From: Chitinophaga sp. YR573 | Lineage (GTDB): Bacteria > Bacteroidota > Bacteroidia > Chitinophagales > Chitinophagaceae | Direction of reading: 5' to 3' | Length of the DNA stretch: 64,000 nucleotides | Assembly: GCF_900110995.1 (NCBI RefSeq) | Contig: NZ_FOJF01000003.1 | Coordinates: forward strand, 1,364,001-1,428,000 | Shown: piece after piece, positions 46,410 through 53,690 of the stretch | Numbering within the stretch: position 1 is the stretch's first letter | How the letters are laid out: each line of letters begins with the position of its first letter | Position numbers and translations under genes: made by a program | Notes under the pieces: generated by a model | What the model was told of the DNA's origin: nothing | Database searches by the model: none | The model's input: only the letters and a program-made list of their open reading frames with translations

Positions 46410-47189
46410 TTAGTATAAAAAGATTTCTGAGAATAGTTCTGAATTGCCGGTTACAGCCGTAGATATCCTGCTGATATCCGGTGTTGGTAAAGTGGAAATA
46501 ACTATTTTGGAATTATCTACCAACTGAAACGTGTATTTATTTTTAAGTGTCAGTTCAAGAGGGATATCGGAGGTAAACATATACAAGCCTGTCTTTCCGG
46601 GCAGGTCCACGGGTTCGGGGTCCCCAAACTGAACTTTACCTGTGGCATCTATAATAGCAGGTTCAGAGAGGGATGTCAGGTTCTCACTCATCAGGAAGTA
46701 ACGCCACCGGGTTGCTCTTGCTGCAAAACGTATTTCATAGCGTGTTTCCAGGTCTGGTGTTAACTCCAGCACAATGCGGGCAAAAGGCTTAATGAAAAAC
46801 CTGTCTTCCGGTTTCAGCTGATAAACATCGGCACCCGAAACTAACGCTTCATGGTGTAATGTACCGGCAGTGTGCTCCTGGTTATTGCTGAACAACAAAA
46901 AACTTTTCCTGATGTCCGCCTGGCTGAAATCAGTATAGTTATAAAATAAGGGATCTTTCAGTTCCAGGTCGAATGTCAGCGTCAGTTTTTCACGCAGCAA
47001 CTCCTGCCTGTCGAATACATCCGTATCAAACAGTAGCAGGAAACCATCGGCTTGTTGCCGCAGTAACACCGAATGCCGACGCATGTCCATAGCAGTCTCT
47101 AACGGCACTTTTACGGCAATGCGATCAAATGTTCTTTCAGCAAAAAATACATGACGGAAGTAGACTGCCGTCAAAGTATCATGTCCCAT
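46410..47189 (-). CDS. eCIS-operon protein of unknown function between cap and sheath genes
   Basis: 259 residues, no signal peptide, no membrane helix and no motif I recognise. The sequence alternates beta-rich phrases (TAVYFRHVFFAERTFDRIAV, ETRYEIRFAARATRWRYFLM, PGKTGLYMFTSDIPLELTLKNKYTFQLVD). Its position, 18 bp before the sheath gene and 11 bp after the DUF4255 gene, and its operon membership make a structural or assembly role likely (inference). It is not the DUF4255 cap, which is a separate gene. Confidence 0.82.
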   Translation of the reverse strand: MGHDTLTAVYFRHVFFAERTFDRIAVKVPLETAMDMRRHSVLLRQQADGFLLLFDTDVFDRQELLREKLTLTFDLELKDPLFYNYTDFSQADIRKSFLLFSNNQEHTAGTLHHEALVSGADVYQLKPEDRFFIKPFARIVLELTPDLETRYEIRFAARATRWRYFLMSENLTSLSEPAIIDATGKVQFGDPEPVDLPGKTGLYMFTSDIPLELTLKNKYTFQLVDNSKIVISTLPTPDISRISTAVTGNSELFSEIFLY

Positions 47190-47200
47190 TTTTTTATGCT

Positions 47201-47761
47201 TTATAAAGGGGCATTATCAGTAGAAGAAGCCTTCACAAGCGGCCTGTATTCCTTGATAATACTTTCGTCAAACGTAAGCATGCGCATTTTATACACTACC
47301 GATGGCATGTATTTAGCACCCAGCGTAGCCCAAATGTTATTCATCTTTTCTGTACCCATGCTTTCCATTTCAAACGTCAGTTTATCGATCCGGGAATCAA
47401 GTGATGGCGTGTTGGCTTGTGTGAGTACACTGCCAGACTGGAAATAAGCGATTATAAAAGAGATGAAGCGCAGGGCTTCGGGATAGTTGTTACTGCTGAA
47501 ATAAGCAGAAAATAAAATATAGAGATTGACACACACCGGTGGCATAGTATTTCCTGAAAAGCGACCTGCGCCAACCTTACCCAATGCTTCTTTTTCAATG
47601 TTGATAAGCGTAACCAGCACTTTATTTTCTCCCTGAATAGCAACAGTACCGTCCTGGTTGATAATACCAGACAGTACGACCTTCTCTTCATTAATGTGCA
47701 ACTGTCTGCTGAAGTGTTTGTTAATCTCTTCAGTGATACAGGCAAGGGTTTCGTAGATCAT
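47201..47761 (-). CDS. eCIS DUF4255 tail-terminator/cap protein (Afp16-like)
   Basis: 186 residues. The start (MIYETLACITEEINKHFSRQ) and the following VALVTLINIEKE-type segment (NKVLVTLINIEKEALGKV) are the DUF4255/Pvc16 N-terminal pattern. The phrase PPVCVNLYILFSAYFSSNNYPEALRFISFIIAYFQ is the most conserved part of the family. These proteins cap the distal end of the tube and sheath. It is the first gene of the operon, so the eCIS promoter should lie upstream of 47761. Confidence 0.93.
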   Translation of the reverse strand: MIYETLACITEEINKHFSRQLHINEEKVVLSGIINQDGTVAIQGENKVLVTLINIEKEALGKVGAGRFSGNTMPPVCVNLYILFSAYFSSNNYPEALRFISFIIAYFQSGSVLTQANTPSLDSRIDKLTFEMESMGTEKMNNIWATLGAKYMPSVVYKMRMLTFDESIIKEYRPLVKASSTDNAPL

Positions 47762-48089
47762 CTAAGATAAAAGCATGAGCTGGGGAGCAGTATAAAGCGT
47801 AAAATGCCTTACCAGTTGCTTACCGGCGTTGTTTTAATATCATGGTGTGCATAAATCTTCTTGTAGTTAGTTATCTCTAGGGCTCTAATGTTAAATCTTT
47901 ACATAAGGTATAAAGCTATTGGTAAATAGTGTTTTTAAAATTACGGGATATTGTCCTTGTGTCCTTGAATCTGCCCACAATATAGTGGTTAAATGAAATT
48001 ATTCAAATTTTTTGTTAGAAAATTAATTTCTATATTTTTTGTAACTAATTACTACTATTGCTATTCGAACAGCACAATTTAATACTCTT
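47762..48089. other. Divergent regulatory region between the eCIS operon and the GH18-like gene
   Basis: 328 bp with no ORF; AT-rich near the plus-strand gene (about 47990-48060). It must hold promoters for both directions. For the plus strand, TTTG at 48011-48014 and TATTTTTTG at 48033-48041 give a loose match to the -33/-7 pattern. I found no convincing minus-strand match. Confidence 0.45.
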
Positions 48090-50132
48090 ATGCATCCCTA
48101 CCCTAAAGGCTTTTTATTGCTTATTGCTTTATTAATATGTACAAGTATTTGTACAGCAGCACCTGTTTCCTTCCAGGCGCCGAAGCTCAAGATGCCCAAG
48201 GATACTGCTGTTAAGACAAAATTGCTAAAGAAGATAATAACTGCCCTGCAATTCCGGGCTAACGTACGTGCCAAACAAAAAGAACGTATCGTTACCATCA
48301 TTAACGGGGTCTTTGCAGATTCGATGATCGTGACCGCAAAAGACATTGCTCACCTGAATGAAGAATTATCCCGGCAGGAAAACCAGCATTTCGATTCATT
48401 ACGGTCACTTATACACGCTATTTCCATACAGGCAGATGATAGTGCCGCTGTTGTTCCTCCCCCTTCTGAAAATAAAAGTATCTCAGAAAGTGAGTTCAAT
48501 GAGCTGGTCAGTAAAATCATTCCTATCCTCCAGCAAAAAGATAAAGAGAAAGATGAGCCGGATGATACGGCAAGACAGGAGAAACTAAAAAAGATCCAGG
48601 CATTTTTTAACAGGCCCCCCGGAAAGATCGATACCTTACGTATAGGTGAAAACGTTGGAAGAAGGTATATCCTTCACCTGGGAGACAGCGCTTCCGTTAC
48701 TGGTATCCATCCCTTCTGGATGGGAGATAAATATCTTAACTACAACTTTGCGGCATTAAGCACTTTATCCTTTTACGGATTAACAGCAGATGGCAAAACC
48801 GGTCAGATTAAAAAGATGTACGACCCTGCCGCACTAAAAGTACTGGCTGCCGCTCAGCAGGCTAATTGTAATACTACCTTCACCCTGTACAATCCCGGTA
48901 ATCTGCTGGACCATGAACCGGCGCAGTTATTATATATTGATTCCCTTTTACCCGTGCTGCAACAGCATAATGTAGGGGGCATTAATATCTGGTTCGGAGA
49001 ACTTCCCCATCATGACAGGGATGCCTTCACCCGGTTTGTTTCCCTGATGGTACATTATTTCCGCAGGGATAATAACAGGCGTTACCAGATCTCGGTGACA
49101 GTGCCATCCAATGATAGTGAACTGGCGTACGATCTGCGTGCCATGGATACCCTGGTGGACCATTTCATTATCGACTTTACTCAACCGGATAAAAAGACTG
49201 CAGGAGCTACCGCACCGTTAAAAGGAAATGCGACCAGGGCATTGCAACCAGTTATCTCCCGGTATCTGAATCTGAATATTGCTCCCAAGAAATTTATCGC
49301 ACTTTTATCTTACCAGGGTACTATCTGGAAAATAGGCCGTAACGGTGCTGCGAATATTTATGGTGGGACTATCTCCTATAATGATATTAAAAAACGATTC
49401 CCTTCCGATACAGCTGTATTTTATGATGAAGTAGCGGCGGCAGCTATTCTGGAAGAAAAGAAAGATAACGGAGAGATTTCCTCACAGATATGGTTTGATG
49501 ATGCCACTACCCTGGATATCAAATATGATTATATCAAAGGGAAAGGATTAGGTGGCGTGGCCATCTGGCCGTTAGGTGCAGATGATGGATATTCGGAATT
49601 ATGGGAAGGGCTGGCAGACAAATTTATCAGCATAGATACAACTTTCATAGATACGGTCCCGTTAGTAGAGCTACCGGCCCCTCCCCTTACTTTATGGGAA
49701 AGAATTGTAAGACGGTTTCACATAGAGAAGAAGGCTATTATAGAGTTGTCTAAAAATCCATGTAGTGTACAATCCGATCAGTACAGGAGCGATGATTATG
49801 TGATGTGGATCACTATCTTTTTTACACTGATAACTATTGCCGCAGGGCTCTTCTATGCTTACCAGGTACGTATGCAAAGGCTAACTCCAACGCTGCGGAA
49901 AAGATTACTATGGTTGTTCATTGGGTTATTACTGTTCACCTTCTTCTGCGCAGGAGCCACTATGTTCCTGAGCAAACATATTCCCTGGTTAGGCGTTACT
50001 GACGGTCCTGATGGTTGCAAACCGATCAGCTTATCGGTTGTGGTGATTGTTTTCTTTAGCGGGGTTGGATTGGGCATGCTGATTATGCGGCTTTTTGTGT
50101 TCCCGGGTTTGTCAAAAGAGGAAAAGCCGTAA
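48090..50132 (+). CDS. Membrane-anchored GH18-fold protein, probably catalytically inactive
   Basis: 680 residues: signal peptide (1-23), a helical linker with RxKQKERI-type charged stretches (about 40-185), and a GH18-like barrel (about 190-520). Three membrane helices follow at about 570-591, 603-624 and 644-668. In the barrel, GGINIWFGELP aligns with the GH18 DGxNxDxE motif, but the Asp and catalytic Glu positions are Trp and Gly. The last-strand GLGGVAIWPLGADDGYSELW is the well-conserved GH18 end. It may bind glycan rather than cut it. It is divergent from the eCIS operon across 328 bp, so shared regulation is possible. A transport or anchoring role is inference. Confidence 0.82.
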   Translation: MHPYPKGFLLLIALLICTSICTAAPVSFQAPKLKMPKDTAVKTKLLKKIITALQFRANVRAKQKERIVTIINGVFADSMIVTAKDIAHLNEELSRQENQHFDSLRSLIHAISIQADDSAAVVPPPSENKSISESEFNELVSKIIPILQQKDKEKDEPDDTARQEKLKKIQAFFNRPPGKIDTLRIGENVGRRYILHLGDSASVTGIHPFWMGDKYLNYNFAALSTLSFYGLTADGKTGQIKKMYDPAALKVLAAAQQANCNTTFTLYNPGNLLDHEPAQLLYIDSLLPVLQQHNVGGINIWFGELPHHDRDAFTRFVSLMVHYFRRDNNRRYQISVTVPSNDSELAYDLRAMDTLVDHFIIDFTQPDKKTAGATAPLKGNATRALQPVISRYLNLNIAPKKFIALLSYQGTIWKIGRNGAANIYGGTISYNDIKKRFPSDTAVFYDEVAAAAILEEKKDNGEISSQIWFDDATTLDIKYDYIKGKGLGGVAIWPLGADDGYSELWEGLADKFISIDTTFIDTVPLVELPAPPLTLWERIVRRFHIEKKAIIELSKNPCSVQSDQYRSDDYVMWITIFFTLITIAAGLFYAYQVRMQRLTPTLRKRLLWLFIGLLLFTFFCAGATMFLSKHIPWLGVTDGPDGCKPISLSVVVIVFFSGVGLGMLIMRLFVFPGLSKEEKP

Positions 50133-50160
50133 TTAATTTGGTAGTGACAACGTAGATTGG

Positions 50161-50307
50161 CAGATGTTATTGATCAATAAATACACTGCATCTGACTGTT
50201 TAGTTCTCTGATTTAGCTTTATAATATGGGTTCAGGATTTGTTTTTCAATTTAACTTCACCTAATATTCACGTCAGATAAGGTGTATTTATTGATCAACA
50301 ACATCTG
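50161..50307. repeat. MITE-like element with 36-bp imperfect inverted ends
   Basis: The ends at 50161-50196 and 50272-50307 are inverted repeats with about four mismatches (outer 26 bp have one). The outer word is CAGATGTT[A/G]TTGATCAATA and the inner one ATCTGAC. 75 bp of AT-rich sequence separate the arms. It lies between two convergent genes (ends 50132 and 50391), so it could act as a transcription barrier or be a non-autonomous mobile element. No second copy is seen in the window. Confidence 0.65.
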
Positions 50308-50390
50308 GTGCGAAGATTATGTAATCAAACTGAGGCACTAACATCAATTTGAATATTTTGTGAAACAGGTCCCCATGTTTGTAGAAAAAT

Positions 50391-51131
50391 TTAATTCTGT
50401 ACAGGATGGTCCCTTTTCCATCTGGAAGAAAAGTAAGTCGACCAGTCTTTGATGTATAAGTAATATTCGTATTCGGTTTCAAAGCTCTGCAACATCTCGT
50501 AGGAGGGTCTGTATTGCTGCATAAATGTATCGAGGGCAGGTGGCTGTAAGCCTGTTATCTTCTTTACCAGTGCTTTATTAAACCGGTGAGTCACGTATTT
50601 ATCCCGCTCCTCCTCTTCCAGTTTTAGTCTGAAAGCTTCCATTCTCTTCATCTTTTTTATACTGAACAGCAGATCGAGATTAATACCTGCTCCTGCCCCA
50701 TTACTGGCTGGTGCCAGGAAGTCCGGGGCATAGTTGAATACCTTCCTGTATTCTTCCCGGTTGGCGATGGAATCTTCTTTATAGTCGTTTTGCAGTACTA
50801 CAACGGTAGGTAATACCTTGATGTCTACATGAAGACTCATATCAAACGGTCTGTTAGCGGGAATTTCCTTTACGGGGAATTTCATGGTCGCCTTTCCCTG
50901 GTAGGAAAAGCTGAGGGAGTCAGTATAGGGCAACCTTATGGTGTAATGTCCTGCGGAATCGGTAACGGCGCCAGCGCCGGAAGAACCTCTTACGCTTACT
51001 CCGGCCATTCCGTATTTGGCGGAGCGTTCATATACTGTACCGCTAATCTGTACCTGTCCGGCAGCTACGAGACGCAGCAAGACCAATACCATCAATATAA
51101 CAGTCCTTTGTAGCAATTTGGTGATCCTCAT
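50391..51131 (-). CDS. Exported protein with carboxypeptidase-regulatory-like domain
   Basis: 246 residues. A signal peptide (1-25, ending RLVAAGQ) is followed by a CarboxypepD_reg-like beta-sandwich (about 27-105; VQISGTVYERSAKYGMAGVSVRGS, GAVTDSAGHYTIRLP). The C-terminal helical region (about 115-246) is charged and contains KKMKRMEAFRLKLEEEERDKYV. No enzymatic motif is visible. The family is common in Bacteroidota and of unknown function; the sandwich probably mediates contacts in the periplasm. Its 3' end faces the MITE-like element. Confidence 0.85.
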   Translation of the reverse strand: MRITKLLQRTVILMVLVLLRLVAAGQVQISGTVYERSAKYGMAGVSVRGSSGAGAVTDSAGHYTIRLPYTDSLSFSYQGKATMKFPVKEIPANRPFDMSLHVDIKVLPTVVVLQNDYKEDSIANREEYRKVFNYAPDFLAPASNGAGAGINLDLLFSIKKMKRMEAFRLKLEEEERDKYVTHRFNKALVKKITGLQPPALDTFMQQYRPSYEMLQSFETEYEYYLYIKDWSTYFSSRWKRDHPVQN

Positions 51132-51359
51132 TTCGCCTCAATCTAAGACAGGATACAAACATTAGCAAGAATGCCAAAAATATTAACATTTCATGTTTTT
51201 TTATAATGCATTTTAGTAGATGTTTTCCCTTTGTTCAGAGAAGAGATGTAGAGGTTGGGAGAATAATGAGGACAAAACTTTTTTATTTGGAAGAGGGCTT
51301 GTCTATCTTTTGAGTTTATGTATGGATTCAGGTAAAAGAGTAATAGAACAGGAATAAAA

Positions 51360-51440
51360 CGGCTATTGAAGAGGCTCATCCTACGTTTATCCTACGTTAA
51401 AGACGTAGGATAAACGTAGGATGAGCCTCTTCAATAGCCG
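51360..51440. repeat. Perfect 38-bp inverted repeat with 5-base loop
   Basis: The arms 51360-51397 and 51403-51440 are exact complements, with loop TAAAG. Each arm holds an internal tandem (CCTACGTTTATCCTACGT). It lies 23 bp downstream of the SDR gene and in the 331-bp gap before the carboxypeptidase-regulatory gene, so it may serve as terminator for the SDR gene. The remaining 230 bp of the gap is AT-rich with no ORF I can support. Confidence 0.85.
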
Positions 51441-51462
51441 GTCAAAACCTCTTTTAAGCTTC

Positions 51463-52209
51463 TTATGCCAGTATTCCTCCATCTACATTAATGGAAGCAC
51501 CGGTGATATAACCCGCATCCGGTCCTGCCAGGAAGCTCACTACACCTGCTACTTCTTCTGCCGTGCCATAGCGTTTAAGCGCTGTTTTGGCTTTCAACAG
51601 GTCTGCAAATTCACCTTCATCAGGGTTCATGTCTGTGTTTATAGGGCCGGGTTGTACCGTATTCACGGTAATATTCCTGTGGCCCAGGTCCCATGCATAC
51701 CCTCTGCCATATGCGCCGGCAGCAGCCTTTGTAGCACCATACTCTGTCAATGTGGGGAAGCCCACGGCAGAGGCTACCACAGAGCCTATGATAATAATCC
51801 TGCCACCATCTGAGATGACTTTTGAAGCAGCACGTATAGCCGCAGGAATAGCCCTGATGTTTATATCTGACTGCCTGTTGTACTGATCAGCCATGTCATC
51901 TGCCTGATCAAGGGTGCCTGCAATGAATACAGCTGCATTGTTAACCAGGATATCCAGTTTCCCAAAGGTGGATACTGTTTTATTCACGGCATCAGTAATA
52001 GCTTTGGGGTCGGCATTATCAGCCTTTATTGCTAATGCTTTAGTACCATTTTTTTCTACTTCAGTTACAAGCGCGTTGGCTTTGTCAGCAGAGCTGATAT
52101 AAGTAAATGCTACATTGGCTCCTTCCTGTGCCAGCTTCTTTACTATTGCTGCGCCTATTCCACGACTACCTCCTGTTACCAGGGCTACTTTTCCGTTTAA
52201 TGTTGACAT
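51463..52209 (-). CDS. SDR-family NAD(P)-dependent oxidoreductase
   Basis: 248 residues, the classical short-chain dehydrogenase length. TGGSRGIG (12-19) binds the dinucleotide, NNAA follows at about 90-93, and the catalytic set is Ser143, Tyr157 and Lys161 (YGATK). The C-terminal DAGYITGASINVDGG is typical of FabG-like members. The substrate cannot be read from sequence. It is monocistronic, 83 bp downstream of the efflux operon end on the same strand. Confidence 0.93.
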   Translation of the reverse strand: MSTLNGKVALVTGGSRGIGAAIVKKLAQEGANVAFTYISSADKANALVTEVEKNGTKALAIKADNADPKAITDAVNKTVSTFGKLDILVNNAAVFIAGTLDQADDMADQYNRQSDINIRAIPAAIRAASKVISDGGRIIIIGSVVASAVGFPTLTEYGATKAAAGAYGRGYAWDLGHRNITVNTVQPGPINTDMNPDEGEFADLLKAKTALKRYGTAEEVAGVVSFLAGPDAGYITGASINVDGGILA

Positions 52210-52292
52210 TTTTTGTTCGTTTTAAAATTGATAAATTGTGTTTCCAAATGCCCTGGCTATAGTTTGCTATGCCAGGGCTACTGTCTGTTTAT

Positions 52293-53690
52293 CTACTGCC
52301 ATCCGCCGCCTACCGCGCGGTATAAATCTACTCCCGCATCCAGCTGTGCTTTTTTAATGCCGGCTAATTCCAGTTCGCTTTGCAGCACATTTGCCTGTGC
52401 TGTAATCACTTCCAGGTAAGTAGCCATCCCATTCCCAAACAACTGCTGTGCATTCTGTATCGCCTGTTTTAATGTATTGACTCTTTCGGCTGTAAAAGCC
52501 TGTTGCTGTTGCAGCTTATCTATCTTCACCAGGTTATCTGCTACTTCACCCGCCGCTACTAAAACCGACTGACGGAAACTGATCACCGTTTGTTCTCTTC
52601 TCACTTTAGCTACCTCGTAAAGCGTACTTAACTTCTTCTGCTGAAAAAGAGGCTGTGTTAAACTACCAGCCGCAATCCCAAACAGTGATGCAGGTATCGT
52701 AAACCAGTTACTTAATTTTACCGCATCCAATCCCCCCTGTGCCGTAATAGCCAGTGAAGGGTACATGTTTGCCTTTGCATATCCCACTTCCGCATTCGCT
52801 TTCTGAAGCGCCAGTTCCGCTACTCTAACATCAGGTCTGAGACCTAAAAGATCAGCAGGTATACCAGCATTCAGCTTCTCTGCAACAGGCAATGAAGCCA
52901 GGTCTTTCTGACGATGAACAGCAGCAGGATTTACCCCACTTAAAATGCTGATCGCATTTTCCTGTATAGTAATCAGCTGTTCAAACTGGGGCACAAGTGC
53001 CGCCGCGGTCAGCTTCTGGGCCTGCGCCTGCTGCACAGCCAGTAAAGTCACCTGTCCGGATTGATACTGCAACTGTATGATATTCAGCGTACTGTCATTG
53101 AGTAACACATTCTGCCTGGCTATAGACAATTGCGCGTCCAGCATCAGCAGGTTATAATACCCTTTGGCCATATCGCTTACAATGCGCGTTTGAACGGCCT
53201 TACGGGCCTCATTTGTCTGCAGATAGGCAGCAAGAGCAGACGCCTTCCTGCTTCTGATTTTGCCCCATAAATCGGCTTCCCAGGATAAGGAAACTGCCAG
53301 GGTATAATCCTCTACGTGAGAAGACGATAAAAACTGACTGATAGTAGCGCCGTTTAAACTGTTATCAGAGTAACGGCTGATACTGGTGTTAGCCTGTAAA
53401 CCTACATTAGGGACATTACCCAGTTTAGCCTGACGCAGTGTTAATTCCGCTGCTTCTATATCTTTCACCGCTACCTGCAAATCGTTATTATGTTCAATCG
53501 CAGCTGCTATCAGCGTATTTAATTCCGGGTTGTTAAAGAAAGAAGCCCAGGGCATCTTCCCAATACCGGCCGTATCGGCCGGGGTATCGCGGTAGGTAGC
53601 AGGTACTGCCTCCTCCGGTGTTTTTACATCTTTTGAAACCTTACAGGCTGCTAATAACAGGATGATCAGGTATATACTTATATTCTTCAT
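52293..53690 (-). CDS. RND efflux outer-membrane channel lipoprotein (TolC/NodT type)
   Basis: 465 residues. Lipoprotein signal with LLLAACKVSKD. Two OEP repeats give the helical barrel pattern: LNTLIAAAIEHNNDLQVAVKDIEAAELTLRQAKLGNVPNVGL and LGLRPDVRVAELALQKANAEVGYAKANMYPSLAI. It forms the outer-membrane exit duct for the pump encoded upstream. Its start overlaps the pump stop by 4 bases (ATGA), and it is the last gene of the three-gene operon. Confidence 0.95.
   Translation of the reverse strand: MKNISIYLIILLLAACKVSKDVKTPEEAVPATYRDTPADTAGIGKMPWASFFNNPELNTLIAAAIEHNNDLQVAVKDIEAAELTLRQAKLGNVPNVGLQANTSISRYSDNSLNGATISQFLSSSHVEDYTLAVSLSWEADLWGKIRSRKASALAAYLQTNEARKAVQTRIVSDMAKGYYNLLMLDAQLSIARQNVLLNDSTLNIIQLQYQSGQVTLLAVQQAQAQKLTAAALVPQFEQLITIQENAISILSGVNPAAVHRQKDLASLPVAEKLNAGIPADLLGLRPDVRVAELALQKANAEVGYAKANMYPSLAITAQGGLDAVKLSNWFTIPASLFGIAAGSLTQPLFQQKKLSTLYEVAKVRREQTVISFRQSVLVAAGEVADNLVKIDKLQQQQAFTAERVNTLKQAIQNAQQLFGNGMATYLEVITAQANVLQSELELAGIKKAQLDAGVDLYRAVGGGWQ

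Noticed and set aside
47452..47745. 97-residue ORF inside the DUF4255 gene
   Set aside because: Same-strand out-of-frame shadow; its composition is Leu/Arg/Ser-rich without motif.
29436..47761. Type VI secretion system or prophage/tailocin
   Set aside because: No TssJ/L/M membrane complex, TssB/C pair or ClpV-type ATPase, and no integrase, lysis cassette or capsid gene. The AAA+, DUF4255, PAAR and CIS tape-measure set is that of an eCIS.
50288..50482. 64-residue minus-strand ORF near the MITE-like element
   Set aside because: It overlaps the end of the carboxypeptidase-regulatory gene in another frame and one arm of the inverted repeat; no support.
51191..51813. Two ORFs beginning with the same residues (MSLFNSR)
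   Set aside because: The identical starts come from the two arms of the perfect inverted repeat at 51360-51440, not from related genes.
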